This document shows, piece after piece, positions 9,658 through 19,055 of a DNA stretch of 64,000 bases. Under the pieces are notes generated by a model. The model was not told where the DNA came from and did not search any database. It was given only the letters and a program-made list of their open reading frames with translations. Positions within the stretch are counted from its first letter, which is position 1; each line of letters begins with the position of its first letter. Origin of the DNA: CAIXSC01 sp046349855 (GTDB lineage: Bacteria; Planctomycetota; Planctomycetia; Pirellulales; Pirellulaceae); assembly GCA_046349855.1 (NCBI GenBank), contig JAXMBM010000003.1, positions 62,001 to 126,000 on the forward strand, given 5' to 3'. The position numbers and the translations under genes were made by a program.

Positions 9658-9700
9658 GTTTACCGTCGGTACACCTCCTGGTTGACTTGTGGTACACCAC
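9658..9700. promoter_or_regulatory. Candidate TetR operator pair between mddA-like and tetR genes
   Basis: Two symmetric sites lie in the 174-bp divergent gap. TACCGTCGGTA (9661-9671) is a perfect 11-bp palindrome, extending to 17 bp with one mismatch. GTGGTACACCAC (9689-9700) has 5-bp arms. Both contain GGTACACC. TetR proteins normally bind such sites next to their own gene, so autoregulation and control of the neighbour is the simplest reading. Confidence 0.55.
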
Positions 9701-9720
9701 TTTGCAGGGGCGCCGGCTCC

Positions 9721-10317
9721 ATGACGATCCCAACCCGTGAACGACTCATCGAATCAGCCATCCGCCGCTTCTACCGGGATGGCTTTCGCAGCGTGGGAAT
9801 CGATCAGATCCTGACGGACGTCGGGATCAGCAAGACGGCGTTCTACAAGCATTTCGACAGCAAGGAAGACTTGATGCTCGCGGCCCTCGACAAGCAGCAT
9901 CAGTGGCTGCTGGAGACCTTTCGGGCCATGATCTGCGAACGAGGAGGCCCCACGCCGCTCGGCCGCCTGCATGCCGTCTTCGACGTGGTCGAACGCCTGA
10001 TCGAATCGGAAGGGTTTCAGGGCTGTATTTTCGTGAACGCGGCGATGGAGTTTCCATTGCCCCACGAACCGGCCCATGTGGCGGCCGCCGAGAACAAGCA
10101 GGCCATCGAAGGGATCCTCTGCCAGCTGGCTCAGGATGCCGGGGCCGCCGATCCCGTGGGACTGGCTCGCGAACTGTGCCTGGTCATCGAGGGAACCTAC
10201 ATCACGCGGCAGGTGTCGGGCGACTCGCGGACGATCGAAATCGCACGACGCATCGCCCGGCTGCTGATCGAGAACCAATGTCCTGCCGTGGCGGGAACGG
10301 TGCCACTTCCAGCCTGA
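9721..10317 (+). CDS. TetR/AcrR family transcriptional regulator
   Basis: This 198-residue protein starts at the ATG at 9721. The N-terminal helix-turn-helix is clear: RERLIESAIRRFYRDGFRSVGI, then ILTDVGISKTAFYKHFDSKEDL (residues about 5-52). The C-terminal ligand domain (AAMEFPLPHEPAHVAAAENK) resembles regulators of the TetR_C_33 or LmrA/YxaF type. It is transcribed away from the MddA-like gene, and palindromic sites lie in the gap. The ligand is unknown; repression of the methyltransferase is inference. Confidence 0.9.
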   Translation: MTIPTRERLIESAIRRFYRDGFRSVGIDQILTDVGISKTAFYKHFDSKEDLMLAALDKQHQWLLETFRAMICERGGPTPLGRLHAVFDVVERLIESEGFQGCIFVNAAMEFPLPHEPAHVAAAENKQAIEGILCQLAQDAGAADPVGLARELCLVIEGTYITRQVSGDSRTIEIARRIARLLIENQCPAVAGTVPLPA

Positions 10318-10378
10318 CCACCTGGCCATGCGCACGGCAGCGGCTCCGTAGAGCACACCGCAACCGCGGACGGGCCAA

Positions 10379-12130
10379 TCACTGAGGCCGACTCTCGCCC
10401 ACGAACTCGGCCCGTGTCAGGGTCCCGTCGTGATTGGCGTCCATCTTGTCGAAGCGTTGTCGGGCCGCCGCTTTATTAGCCCCCTGCTGAGCCGCATACT
10501 CGTCGAAAGTGAGTTGCTCCTTGCCGGGATACAGGCGGGCGAAGCGGGCGGCACGCGATTCGTCCGCAGGTGCTTTCCCGGCGGCCGGAGTCGCGGACTT
10601 GGCCTTCTTTCCCGCCGCCGGCTGCCGAGGCTTAGCGGGGGCCGCATCGGCTCCCACGGCGGGCAGGTGACTGGCCAGTCGGCGCAGCACCTCCTGGTGT
10701 TCAGGACGATCTGCCAGGTTCACCGTTTCGGCCGGATCGTTCAGCTCGTCATACAGCTCGGTGGCCAGAATGCGCTCGCCACCCCGTTCGCGCCAGAACG
10801 TGGCCCGCCACCGTTCATCGCGCAGGCTGTAGCCCATCACCGCGCCGATTCCTGGCCCGCCATTCCGCGGATACTGACTGATGGCGACTTTCTGGGCGGG
10901 AGCGGTGGGATCCACCAGATAGCGTCGCAGGCTTTGGCCGGCGAGTCCGTTGGGAGTGGGCAGCCCGCACAGCTCGACGAGCGTCGGGAAGACGTCAACA
11001 AACTCCACCGGTGCGGCGCACGTCTGGCCCGCGGTCTTTGTCCCCGGCACGCGGATCAACAGGGGGGCCCGCGTTGCCAATTCAAAATTCGTATGTTTGT
11101 GCCACAGTCCATGATCTCCCAGCTGCCAACCGTGATCGCCCCACAGCACGACGATCGTATCCTCCGCAATCCCGGCCTGCTCTAAGGCCGCCAACAGACG
11201 GCCCACCTGGGCATCCGTGTAACTGATGCAGGCGTAGTAGCCGTGGCGGAGCGATTGAGCGAACGCTTCCGGCAGGGGATTGCCCGGAGGAACGCCGGGA
11301 TACGCATGGAGTTCGCCGTTGACATGACCCGCCAGCGGCGGGCATCCTGCGGGTAAAGTATCGCGCACCGGTCGCGGGATCGCTTGCGGATCGTACAGGT
11401 CCCAGTATTTGCGGGGAGCCACGAACGGCAGGTGAGGTTTCAGGAAGCCGACGGCCAGAAAAAACGGCTGGCGATCCTGGGCCAGCTGATGAATGCGCCG
11501 CACCGCCTCGGCAGCCGTCGCACCGTCGGGCAGTTCATCATCGGTTTTGGGACTGACTTCCAGCGCCGGCCCGCGTTTGGCCTTGCCATTGGTCAGCCGC
11601 ACAGGCTCCTGCAGCGGCTGAGCATACTCTTCCCGGTCCACGGCATGCTTTGTCACAATCTGCCGCGACCAGTCGGACGGATCGGTATCGACCGCTCTCC
11701 CGCGCGGATACCAGTGCGGCTCGCTCCAGGAGCGTCCGTCCTCGTAGCCGTTGTGGTAGATCTTTCCCAGCGCCGCACAATGGTAGCCATGCGTGCGAAA
11801 GTGCTGAGGCAGGGTGATGCAGTCCGGCACGGCCGCTCGGAAGTGAGTTTCCAGATCCCAGACCTTGGTCGTGTCGGGACGCAGGCCGGTCAGCATCGCG
11901 GTACGCGATGGACTGCACACCGCCTGCTGGCAATAGGCCCGCTGGAACACGAGCCCGCGCGACGCGAGCCGGTCGATGTGAGGCGACTTGACGACCGTGT
12001 TGCCGTAACAACCCAGCTCGGGACGCAGATCGTCGATGGCTATGAACAGCACGTTGGGCCGCCGCTCGTCTGCCGACGCGGCCACCACGTACAGGGCGAC
12101 AAAGAGACTGCCAAGCGTCAGCCGTTTCAT
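10379..12130 (-). CDS. Iduronate-2-sulfatase-like sulfatase with C-terminal EF-hand
   Basis: This is an exported enzyme of 583 residues with a signal peptide at about 1-20 and a GGGAGG ribosome-binding site. The formylglycine motif is CSPSR with Cys72, and the metal site IDD is at 32-34 (NVLFIAIDDLRPELGCYG). Later metal and active-site blocks include GKIYHNGYEDG and WGDHGWQLGDHGLWHKHTNFE. RPNVLFIAIDDLRPELGCYG and the FLKPHLPFVAPRKYWDLY block fit iduronate-2-sulfatase-type (choline-sulfatase-like) members. After residue about 500 a Lys/Ala/Pro-rich linker leads to one EF-hand (DANHDGTLTRAEF, about 564-576). It is expected to remove sulfate from a polysaccharide. Confidence 0.93.
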   Translation of the reverse strand: MKRLTLGSLFVALYVVAASADERRPNVLFIAIDDLRPELGCYGNTVVKSPHIDRLASRGLVFQRAYCQQAVCSPSRTAMLTGLRPDTTKVWDLETHFRAAVPDCITLPQHFRTHGYHCAALGKIYHNGYEDGRSWSEPHWYPRGRAVDTDPSDWSRQIVTKHAVDREEYAQPLQEPVRLTNGKAKRGPALEVSPKTDDELPDGATAAEAVRRIHQLAQDRQPFFLAVGFLKPHLPFVAPRKYWDLYDPQAIPRPVRDTLPAGCPPLAGHVNGELHAYPGVPPGNPLPEAFAQSLRHGYYACISYTDAQVGRLLAALEQAGIAEDTIVVLWGDHGWQLGDHGLWHKHTNFELATRAPLLIRVPGTKTAGQTCAAPVEFVDVFPTLVELCGLPTPNGLAGQSLRRYLVDPTAPAQKVAISQYPRNGGPGIGAVMGYSLRDERWRATFWRERGGERILATELYDELNDPAETVNLADRPEHQEVLRRLASHLPAVGADAAPAKPRQPAAGKKAKSATPAAGKAPADESRAARFARLYPGKEQLTFDEYAAQQGANKAAARQRFDKMDANHDGTLTRAEFVGESRPQ

Positions 12131-12201
12131 GATTCCCGCCTCCCAAAGTGCCTGTGCGTACCGCCGCAGTGTCGCGCTACTTTGCCCGCGTCAATGAATT
12201 G

Positions 12202-13092
12202 TCAGTTGGCCGCTGGCAACCAGCCGAGCGATACCAGGAAGGCATCGGCCTGAGCGAGGGTGCGGGTCTGGAATTCCCCGTTATTGAAGAAGCCGTGCTT
12301 CTGCCCGTCGTAGCCGTGCAATTCACAGCGATTCCCCAGGGCCTTCATGCGCGCGGTGAAGACCTCGGCCGAACGATACGGCACCGTCGTATCTTCACGG
12401 CCATGGAAAATGATGGTGGGGGGAGCCGGTCGCGTGATTGCGTGCGCTGGCGACAACCTCTCCGGGGTCGTTCCCAGACGCTCTTCCGTCAGGCGCGTCC
12501 CGAATCCCTGGGGTTCCCAACCGTTGAGTGGAGCAAGCACCAGGGCGGGATTGAACAGCACCAGGGCATTGGGGACAGCGCTGATCGATCGGTCGTCGGC
12601 CGGATCGTCGAAGGCGCCGATGAACGCGGTGGACGCCGCCAGATGACCACCCGCGGATCCGCCAGCCGCCGCGATCCGTTGCGGGTCGACCCCAAGCTGC
12701 GCGGCGTGAGCTCGCACCCAACGCACGGCCGAACGTGCATCGGCCAGGCAGTCGGTGGGACGCACGCCATGCCGGCTCGCCACTCGATAGTCGGCCGTGA
12801 TCGCCACCATGCCACGACCCGCCAGTTGCCGGCATTGTTTTTCAAACTGCTGCGGAGTACCGCTGTTCCAACCTCCACCGAAGAAAAACACGATGGCCGG
12901 TGCCTGTTGCGGCATCGGCGGCGAGAAGATGTACAAAGGGAGACGCGTGTCGCCGACGGTCTTGTAAATCTCCGTCCGACAGCCTTCCATCTGTGGTGGA
13001 TACGACTTGCCAGTACGTTTCTTGGCCGTCTCCTGCGCGTGCCCCACGGCGACGAACAACAGCAGCGGGACGATCATCAGGCCGGTCTTCAT
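12202..13092 (-). CDS. Secreted alpha/beta hydrolase (esterase/lipase-like)
   Basis: A 296-residue protein with a signal peptide (about 1-20) starts at the ATG at 13092 after a GGGAG site. The nucleophile elbow GGSAGGH places the catalytic Ser at 146. The acid is probably in HGREDTTVP and the His in GQKHGFF. The oxyanion-hole region reads FFFGGGWNSG in place of the usual HGGG. The fold belongs to the BD-FAE/acetyl esterase group (Pfam Abhydrolase_3/DLH-like). It lies between two sulfatases on the same strand, which suggests de-esterification of the same polysaccharide, but that is inference. Confidence 0.88.
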   Translation of the reverse strand: MKTGLMIVPLLLFVAVGHAQETAKKRTGKSYPPQMEGCRTEIYKTVGDTRLPLYIFSPPMPQQAPAIVFFFGGGWNSGTPQQFEKQCRQLAGRGMVAITADYRVASRHGVRPTDCLADARSAVRWVRAHAAQLGVDPQRIAAAGGSAGGHLAASTAFIGAFDDPADDRSISAVPNALVLFNPALVLAPLNGWEPQGFGTRLTEERLGTTPERLSPAHAITRPAPPTIIFHGREDTTVPYRSAEVFTARMKALGNRCELHGYDGQKHGFFNNGEFQTRTLAQADAFLVSLGWLPAAN

Positions 13093-13171
13093 ACTTCGTT
13101 CTCCCACGAGCTGATTCACCATTCCGCATCACCGGGACGCCTGGGCTCCAGCGACAGACGCACACGGACGA

Positions 13172-14674
13172 TCACGGCTTGCTCTCTGCGTCGACCTGGC
13201 GTTCGCGAGCTCGCTTCCGTGCAGCTGGCTCCCTGGCCGGTTGCGTCCCTGCGGCGCGGCCAGTTGCCGCGGCCTTCCCTTTCTTGGGGGGCACTCCGTC
13301 TCGCGGCCGTGGGACGGGAAGCTTGGCCAGGATGGCCCCGAACCGCTCACGCGCCGCGGCGACTTCCGGATCGGTGGAACGCGTCACATCACGGTAGCCG
13401 GTACCGTCCCGGCTGTCGCCGCAATCGAAGAAGCGTTCCGTCTTGCCTCCCTTATCGATCTCGAGCAGCCAGCGAGCATCCCGCAGCACTCGGCCGTCAT
13501 CCAGGTGACTGTAGATCCAATCTCGATGCCGTTCGCGTTCGCCGCGCAGCACCGGCGCGAGACTCGACCCATCGAAGGGACGGTCGGTGGGGAGGCGAGC
13601 GCCGGAAATGTCGGCCAGGGTTGGCAGGATGTCGGTCAGGTCAGCGACCGCGCGCGACACCACCCCCGCCCGAACTCCCGGTCCTCGGATAATGCACGGG
13701 ACGCGTGCTCCCAGTTCCGTGAGCGTTCCTTTGCCATCCCGCCCGGTTCCGTTATCGCCGATAAAAATGACCAGCGTCCGTTCGGACAACCGTTCGGCGT
13801 CAAGCGCCGCCAGCAGCCTGCCCATCAGGTGGTCCAGGTACTCGACACTCGACCGAAAGACCGCCGGCCACCGCTGGCCCGGGTGCTCGGGGTCGGGAGT
13901 TTCGAGATGAGGTCCGTGGGTCAGGACGGACGTGTAATAGATGAAGAACGGCTCGGACCGGTGGCGGCGAGCGAAATCGATGACGAACTCATTGAACAGA
14001 TCGGGGCCGTAGTCATTCGGCTGCGTGGGCAGATAGCGACCGTTCTCCACGATGCTCGGGTGCCAGTAGCGACACGCATTGCCTCCCGCTTCGTGAGCCG
14101 GATGCCGAACGCCCTCCGGCAAGTTGTTGTCATAGGCCCACATGCGATACTCGTCGAAGCCCGCGTCTCGGATCAGCGAAGGGAGCTTCCCGGACAATTG
14201 CCATTTGCCGGCCATCGCGGTGGCGTAGCCACGCGATTTCAACAGGTCGGCATGAGTGAAGTGCGTGCCAATATCGTGCTGAGGAGAGTCAGGGGACGGC
14301 TTGAAGGCCGGATCGGCCATACCCAGAAAGCCATTGTGAAATCCATACTGCCCGGTCATCAGCGCGACGCGTGTCGGAGTGCAGAGCGGATTGGCGTAGA
14401 ACGTTTCAAACCGCGTGCCCTGGCTGGCCAGGCGGTCGAGGTTCGGAGTCCGATGCACCGGGTGGCCATAGCAAGACAGCTCTTTCGCCCCCAAGTCGTC
14501 GGCCAGGATAAGAATGATGTTGGGCCGATCGGGCGGAGCGTCAGCGGCCCACGAAGAAACGCCTCCGCAGCAAAACGCCGCGATGCAGACGTACCCGAGG
14601 ACTCGCCAGGCCAACCCAAACCGGGTTGAGGGACGCCGACGACCAACACGCACCGACAATGCGGAATGAATCAT
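13172..14674 (-). CDS. Sulfatase (arylsulfatase family, CTPTR)
   Basis: From the ATG at 14674 the enzyme has 500 residues with a signal or anchor segment at about 22-44. The metal site is LADDLG at 57-62 and the formylglycine motif is CTPTR with Cys98. Downstream catalytic blocks are MAGKWQLSG, FIGDNGTGRDGKGTLTELG and SHLDDGRVLRDARWLLEID. The end is basic and Ala-rich (KKGKAAATGRAAG). A longer upstream frame exists but gives a Pro/Arg-rich, unlikely N-terminus. It is probably co-transcribed with the downstream esterase (80 bp) and the next sulfatase. Confidence 0.92.
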   Translation of the reverse strand: MIHSALSVRVGRRRPSTRFGLAWRVLGYVCIAAFCCGGVSSWAADAPPDRPNIILILADDLGAKELSCYGHPVHRTPNLDRLASQGTRFETFYANPLCTPTRVALMTGQYGFHNGFLGMADPAFKPSPDSPQHDIGTHFTHADLLKSRGYATAMAGKWQLSGKLPSLIRDAGFDEYRMWAYDNNLPEGVRHPAHEAGGNACRYWHPSIVENGRYLPTQPNDYGPDLFNEFVIDFARRHRSEPFFIYYTSVLTHGPHLETPDPEHPGQRWPAVFRSSVEYLDHLMGRLLAALDAERLSERTLVIFIGDNGTGRDGKGTLTELGARVPCIIRGPGVRAGVVSRAVADLTDILPTLADISGARLPTDRPFDGSSLAPVLRGERERHRDWIYSHLDDGRVLRDARWLLEIDKGGKTERFFDCGDSRDGTGYRDVTRSTDPEVAAARERFGAILAKLPVPRPRDGVPPKKGKAAATGRAAGTQPAREPAARKRARERQVDAESKP

Positions 14675-14756
14675 GACGGAAGCCGCCAGCGGAACGGGAC
14701 AGGGGCACGAATCCACATCTGAAGAAAAAGTCGGTCGACGGGGCCGCGGCGCCGAG

Positions 14757-15055
14757 TGGAGTTTCGTTGGGCAGCGCCAGGTTGTCATAGTCGTGGATCG
14801 CTCCGCGATCCAACGCCTCTGTGTCCGGACGTTGGATCACGGAGCGCTTCACAACGTTGGATCGCGGAGTGCTCCACAACGTTGGATCACGGAGTGATCC
14901 ACGACTATGGATCACGGAGTGCTCCACAACGTTGGATCACGGAGTGATCCACGACTATGGATCGCGGAGCGATCCACATCAATGCCCCCCATTGCCATCA
15001 TCCACGCTCAGCCGCATCCAAACCAACACTTCACACTGCCTTAAGCCGGAGAACC
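14757..15055. repeat. Dispersed palindromic repeat, copy B (tandemly expanded)
   Basis: The block carries the same core as copies A, C and D, but the palindromic arm is repeated. Units start at 14831, 14856, 14881, 14909, 14931 and 14959, with lengths of 22-28 bp. Each is a variant of GTTGGATCACGGAGTGATCC followed by ACAAC or ACGACTAT. Flanks are shared too: CAGCGCCAGGTTGTCATAG at 14772 matches the outer end of copies C and D in reverse. CACTTCACACTGCC at about 15028 matches the left end of copy C in reverse. It fills the gap between a sulfatase start and the end of a DUF1501 gene. Confidence 0.85.
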
Positions 15056-15068
15056 TGACGCGGTCCCA

Positions 15069-16457
15069 TTATGCCACCAGTTCGCGGATCACGGTGCCAT
15101 GGATGTCGGTGAGGCGGTAGTCGCGCCCCAGATGACGCCAGGTCAGCCGAGTGTGGTCGAGTCCGAGCAGGTGCAGCATCGTGGCGTGCAGGTCGTGGAT
15201 ATGGACCTTCCCGGAGACCACTCGATACCCCATGTCGTCCGTTTCACCGTGCATCTGACCCGCTTTCACTCCGCCGCCCGCCAGCCACGCCGCAAAGCTC
15301 TCGGGCTGGTGCTCGCGTCCATGCTTTTCGATGGGCGAGGTGCCGCTGAGGTCCTGGCTCCAGGGGGTGCGGCCGAATTCACCACACCACAGCACCAGCG
15401 TATCCTCGAGCAGGCCGCGCTGTTTGAGATCGGTCAGCAGGGCCGCGATCGGCTGGTCGGTCTGGGCGCAGAGACGAGGCAGATTGCCGCGAATGTCGCC
15501 GTGATGATCCCAGCCTCCCAGGGTGACCTGCACGAACCGCACGCCGGCCTCGCTCAGTTTCCGAGCCAGCAGGCACGCTCGACCATGCCGGTCCGTATCC
15601 GGCTTGCCAATGCCGTATTGCGCCAGCATCGCGGGAGACTCGCGCGTCAGATCCACCAGATCAGGCGTGGTGACCTGCATGCGGAAGGCCAACTCCATCG
15701 ACTCGATCATCCCCTGCATGGCCGCGTCGTCCGGTCGCTGCTCCTGGAGCCGCCGGTTCATCCGCTGGACCAGATTCAGCCGAGCCTGCTGCAGCGCTAC
15801 GGAAGGCGAGATATTGGCGAGATTCTCGATGGGCGGCGTCTTGTCGTTCTGCGGGGCGGTGAGTTTCATCCCCTGATGCACGGCGGGCAGCCAGGCCGAA
15901 CCGTAATAGCGGACGTCCGCATGCGGGTTGATCGTGACAAAACTGGGCAGGTTCTGATTCTCCGTCCCCAAGCCATAACTGATCCAGGCGCCCATCGATG
16001 GTCGCACGTCATTCAACGCGCCGGTGTGCAACTGCAGTTCCGCCGGCATGTGCTGCGGGTTGTCGGCCGTCATGCCGCGCAACAGGCAGATGTCGTCCGC
16101 CACCTGCGCCAGCTGCGGCAACAAATCGCTGATCGTGATGCCGGACTGACCCCGCGGACGCACCGGCACGTCGGTTCCCAACGCCAGGAACTTTTCGGTC
16201 CCCACCTGCAGCACGTTCTTACTGAGCGGGGAATCGATCGGCTGCCCATGCTTCCGCTGAATGAACGGCTTGGGATCGAACAGGTCCATCTGCGACGGTC
16301 CACCCTGCATGAACAGAAAGATCACGCGGCGAGCCCGGGGCGCAAAATGAGGCGAAGGGGCCGCGTCGGTGGCGGCGTGCAACAGCGGCGCCAAGGCGAG
16401 CGAACCGAAGCCGCAGGCGGCTTGCTGGAGGTACTGGCGGCGAGACGGCAGGGACAT
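15069..16457 (-). CDS. DUF1501 domain protein
   Basis: A 462-residue protein with a twin-arginine-like start (MSLPSRRQYLQQAACGFGSLAL). DUF1501 signatures are FLFMQGGPSQMDLFDPKP near residue 48, LLRGMTADNPQHMPAELQLHTG, RFVQVTLGGWDHHGDIRGN and LVLWCGEFGRTPWSQ. The C-terminus MLHLLGLDHTRLTWRHLGRDYRLTDIHG is typical of the family. The fold is alkaline-phosphatase-like and related to sulfatases. It follows the DUF1549/DUF1553 gene by about 130 bp on the same strand, the usual planctomycete pair. Function is not established. Confidence 0.93.
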   Translation of the reverse strand: MSLPSRRQYLQQAACGFGSLALAPLLHAATDAAPSPHFAPRARRVIFLFMQGGPSQMDLFDPKPFIQRKHGQPIDSPLSKNVLQVGTEKFLALGTDVPVRPRGQSGITISDLLPQLAQVADDICLLRGMTADNPQHMPAELQLHTGALNDVRPSMGAWISYGLGTENQNLPSFVTINPHADVRYYGSAWLPAVHQGMKLTAPQNDKTPPIENLANISPSVALQQARLNLVQRMNRRLQEQRPDDAAMQGMIESMELAFRMQVTTPDLVDLTRESPAMLAQYGIGKPDTDRHGRACLLARKLSEAGVRFVQVTLGGWDHHGDIRGNLPRLCAQTDQPIAALLTDLKQRGLLEDTLVLWCGEFGRTPWSQDLSGTSPIEKHGREHQPESFAAWLAGGGVKAGQMHGETDDMGYRVVSGKVHIHDLHATMLHLLGLDHTRLTWRHLGRDYRLTDIHGTVIRELVA

Positions 16458-16589
16458 CAGCTATTCCTCTGACTCACGAACGGGAAGCGGGTGTGGGGAA
16501 CCAGGAGATCTCACGGCAGGGAGCAATGTGGTGGTGGAACGGGCGGACGAGTTGTACCGATCGGTCGCCGATCGTGGACTCCATCCAGT

Positions 16590-19055
16590 CTACAGGCGGT
16601 GCAGGAATTCATTGGACGTCAGCAGGGCGTGACACAGTTCGACCCAGGCCTCTCCCTGGCCTTCCAGCGCTGTGAGAAACTCGGTGGCCTCAGCGCGCTC
16701 GACAGGCGCGATTGACCGTTGGAAGACCCGCCACCACAACTGCTCCAGTCGCGTGTCGGTCTCGGGCGACGCACTGCAGGTCAAGGCGGCCAGAGCGGCG
16801 GCTCGCCGCCTCGGCAAATCGTTGTTCAGCAGGTACAGGGCCTGAGTGGCCACGACCGTCTGGGAACGACGGCCGGCGATCTGGGCGGGTTGAGTGAAAT
16901 CGAACACGTCCCGCAGCCGCGCAGGACCGGTTTGCGCACTGCGCACCACCGGCAGGTAAATCGTCCGCTGGAATTCCTGGGCCGGACGAAATCTCCGCAG
17001 GGTAAAGCTCGGCGGATTCACGGCTCCCGGCGCCAGGTTACCCGTGTTCTCGAGGTATTCCAGCGGCAACGAAGGCCCCCCGCCGCTGGCCAGCAGTTCC
17101 CCGCTGACCGCCAGCAACGAGTCGCGCAGGGCTTCGGCATCCAGTCGCTGCGAAGGCATGCGCCACCACAGGCGATTCTCCGGGTCCCGAGCGAGCGCTG
17201 CCGGATCGGACCCGCTGCTCAAACCATAGGCGCGGCTGAGAACGAGGGTGCGAATCAACTGTTTCTGGGACCATCCATCGCGCATGAAGCGGGCTGCCAG
17301 ATGATCGAGCAACGCGGGATGCGACGGGGCGGCACCACGAACACCGAAATAGTCAACCGACCTTACCAACCCTTCGCCGAACAGCTTCTGCCAGATGCGA
17401 TTGACGGCCACGCGCGCCGTCAGCGGATGCCGCGGATCGGCCAGCCACTCGGCCAGCTGCAACCGGCCGCTCTGATTCCGCGGCATCGATGCTGAGGTTT
17501 CCCACGAGGCGACGCGCAGCGTCCCGCGCGGTACGACGCGCCCCGGTGCGTACGGATTCCCGCGAATCAGGATCGGCATGTCGCCAATCGCAACCGCGTC
17601 CTGCAGCGCGAAGGCCCGCGGCACCTGCGGGGCAAAGAACTCGGCATGCTGGATGAGTCCGGGAAGCTGCTGCAGCCGTCGCTGGATCTCGTCACGCCGC
17701 CGCTGGAGGGCGGCCTGATCGGCTCCCGGCCGGGCCAGATCGGCCGCGATGCGTTGCTGCTCTTCGTTCAACTGCTGCTGCTCGGTCCGCAGCGCCTGGA
17801 TGCCCTGCCGGTGCGCTGCCGCCTGTGCCTCGCGCGCCGCACGCTGCTCGACCGTCTCCGGGAGCTCGACGACATTCAGCCCGCTCCAGATGCCGTTGGG
17901 AATCTTGCGGGTCGACACCGTGCTGCGGAGCGTGCCAGCCAGCGCGTAGTAGTCACGCAGCTCGATCGGATCGAACTTGTGATCGTGACAGCGGGCACAC
18001 CCCAGTGTCATTCCCAGGAAGGCGATCCCGATCTTGTTCAGTTGCGCATCGATGTGGTCGGCTTCCAGCTTGAGCTTGTCGGGATTGACGATCTCGACGT
18101 CTCCGACCAACAGGAAACCGGTGGCCACCAGTTGCCGAGCCCGCGCTTCCGGCGAGTCCGCGGGCAGGAGATCGCCCGCCAGCTGTTCGATCAGAAAACG
18201 GTCGTACGGCAGATCGCGCTGATACGCGTCGATCACATAGTCGCGATAGCGCCAGGCATGTTCGGCGAACACCTCGTTCGACGTGCCGACCTGATCCGCG
18301 TATCCGGTCAAGTCGAGCCAATGGCGGGCCCAGCGTTCGCCAAACGCGCGCGAAGCCAGCAGCCGGTCGACAACCTGAGTGCGGATCGCCGGTGAATCGT
18401 CGGCCAGAAACTGGCTGAGCTCCTCGGGCGAGGGCGGCAATCCGACGAGATCCAGGCAGACGCGGCGCAGCCACGTCTCGCGGGCTGCATCTCCCAGGGG
18501 ACGCAACTCGTGCTGCTCCAGCTCGCGGAGCACGTACCGGTCGAGCGGCTCGCGGGACCACGAAGCATCGGCCACCTCGGGCGGCGGCACGTCGCGCACC
18601 GGCTGGAACGACCAGTGCTTTCGTCCCTCCGCCAGATCGACTGCGGGAGCCGGTGCCGACGCCGTGGGGACGCGCGGATCCGGCAGCCCCAGACGAATCC
18701 ACCGCTCGAAGTCCTCGATGACGGCGGCCGTCAAACGCCCACGCGGCGGCATTTCCAGCCCGTCGTATCGCAGCGCCTTGAGCAGCAGACTTTCCTGAGG
18801 CTTCCCGGGCACGACCGCGGGACCCGAGTCACCGCCCGCCAGCAGCCCGGCTCGATGGTCGACCCGCAACCCACCCTGCAGGATCCGTGAATCGGCCGCA
18901 TGGCATTCGTAGCAGTGCGTGACCAGCACCGGCCGGATCCGCGTTTCGAAAAACGCCAGTTGCTCTTCCGTCGGCTGGCTCGCCTCCTGTCCCAGGGCCG
19001 GCAGCAACGCTCCCCCGCACAACAGCAGCGCCCACACCCGTATCCCTGGCTTCAT
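16590..19055 (-). CDS. DUF1549/DUF1553 (PSCyt1-PSCyt2-PSD1) protein
   Basis: This 821-residue exported protein starts at the ATG at 19055 with GGGAG six bases upstream. The N-terminal PSCyt1 domain has the haem-c motif CYECH at residues 48-52. Next is DUF1549 (DRYVLRELEQHELRPLGDAARETWLRRVCLDLVGLPPSPEEL and RWARHWLDLTGYAD, CARCHDHKFDPI). A short coiled region of Gln/Glu/Arg follows (GIQALRTEQQQLNEEQQRIAADLARPG). DUF1553 ends the protein (RVAVNRIWQKLFGEGLVRSVDYFG, ENRLWWRMPSQRLDAEALRDSLLAVSG, YLLNND, ALLTSNEFLHRL). The CARCHDHK motif is a second possible haem site. It pairs with the DUF1501 gene downstream. Confidence 0.94.
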   Translation of the reverse strand: MKPGIRVWALLLCGGALLPALGQEASQPTEEQLAFFETRIRPVLVTHCYECHAADSRILQGGLRVDHRAGLLAGGDSGPAVVPGKPQESLLLKALRYDGLEMPPRGRLTAAVIEDFERWIRLGLPDPRVPTASAPAPAVDLAEGRKHWSFQPVRDVPPPEVADASWSREPLDRYVLRELEQHELRPLGDAARETWLRRVCLDLVGLPPSPEELSQFLADDSPAIRTQVVDRLLASRAFGERWARHWLDLTGYADQVGTSNEVFAEHAWRYRDYVIDAYQRDLPYDRFLIEQLAGDLLPADSPEARARQLVATGFLLVGDVEIVNPDKLKLEADHIDAQLNKIGIAFLGMTLGCARCHDHKFDPIELRDYYALAGTLRSTVSTRKIPNGIWSGLNVVELPETVEQRAAREAQAAAHRQGIQALRTEQQQLNEEQQRIAADLARPGADQAALQRRRDEIQRRLQQLPGLIQHAEFFAPQVPRAFALQDAVAIGDMPILIRGNPYAPGRVVPRGTLRVASWETSASMPRNQSGRLQLAEWLADPRHPLTARVAVNRIWQKLFGEGLVRSVDYFGVRGAAPSHPALLDHLAARFMRDGWSQKQLIRTLVLSRAYGLSSGSDPAALARDPENRLWWRMPSQRLDAEALRDSLLAVSGELLASGGGPSLPLEYLENTGNLAPGAVNPPSFTLRRFRPAQEFQRTIYLPVVRSAQTGPARLRDVFDFTQPAQIAGRRSQTVVATQALYLLNNDLPRRRAAALAALTCSASPETDTRLEQLWWRVFQRSIAPVERAEATEFLTALEGQGEAWVELCHALLTSNEFLHRL

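Noticed and set aside
14756..14947. Small frames in the palindromic repeat block
   Set aside because: They encode only repeated segments such as SRSAPQRWITE produced by the tandem units. They are translations of a DNA repeat.
14831..14980. Possible CRISPR array
   Set aside because: The units abut with no spacers of unique sequence and are internally palindromic. No cas genes are nearby.
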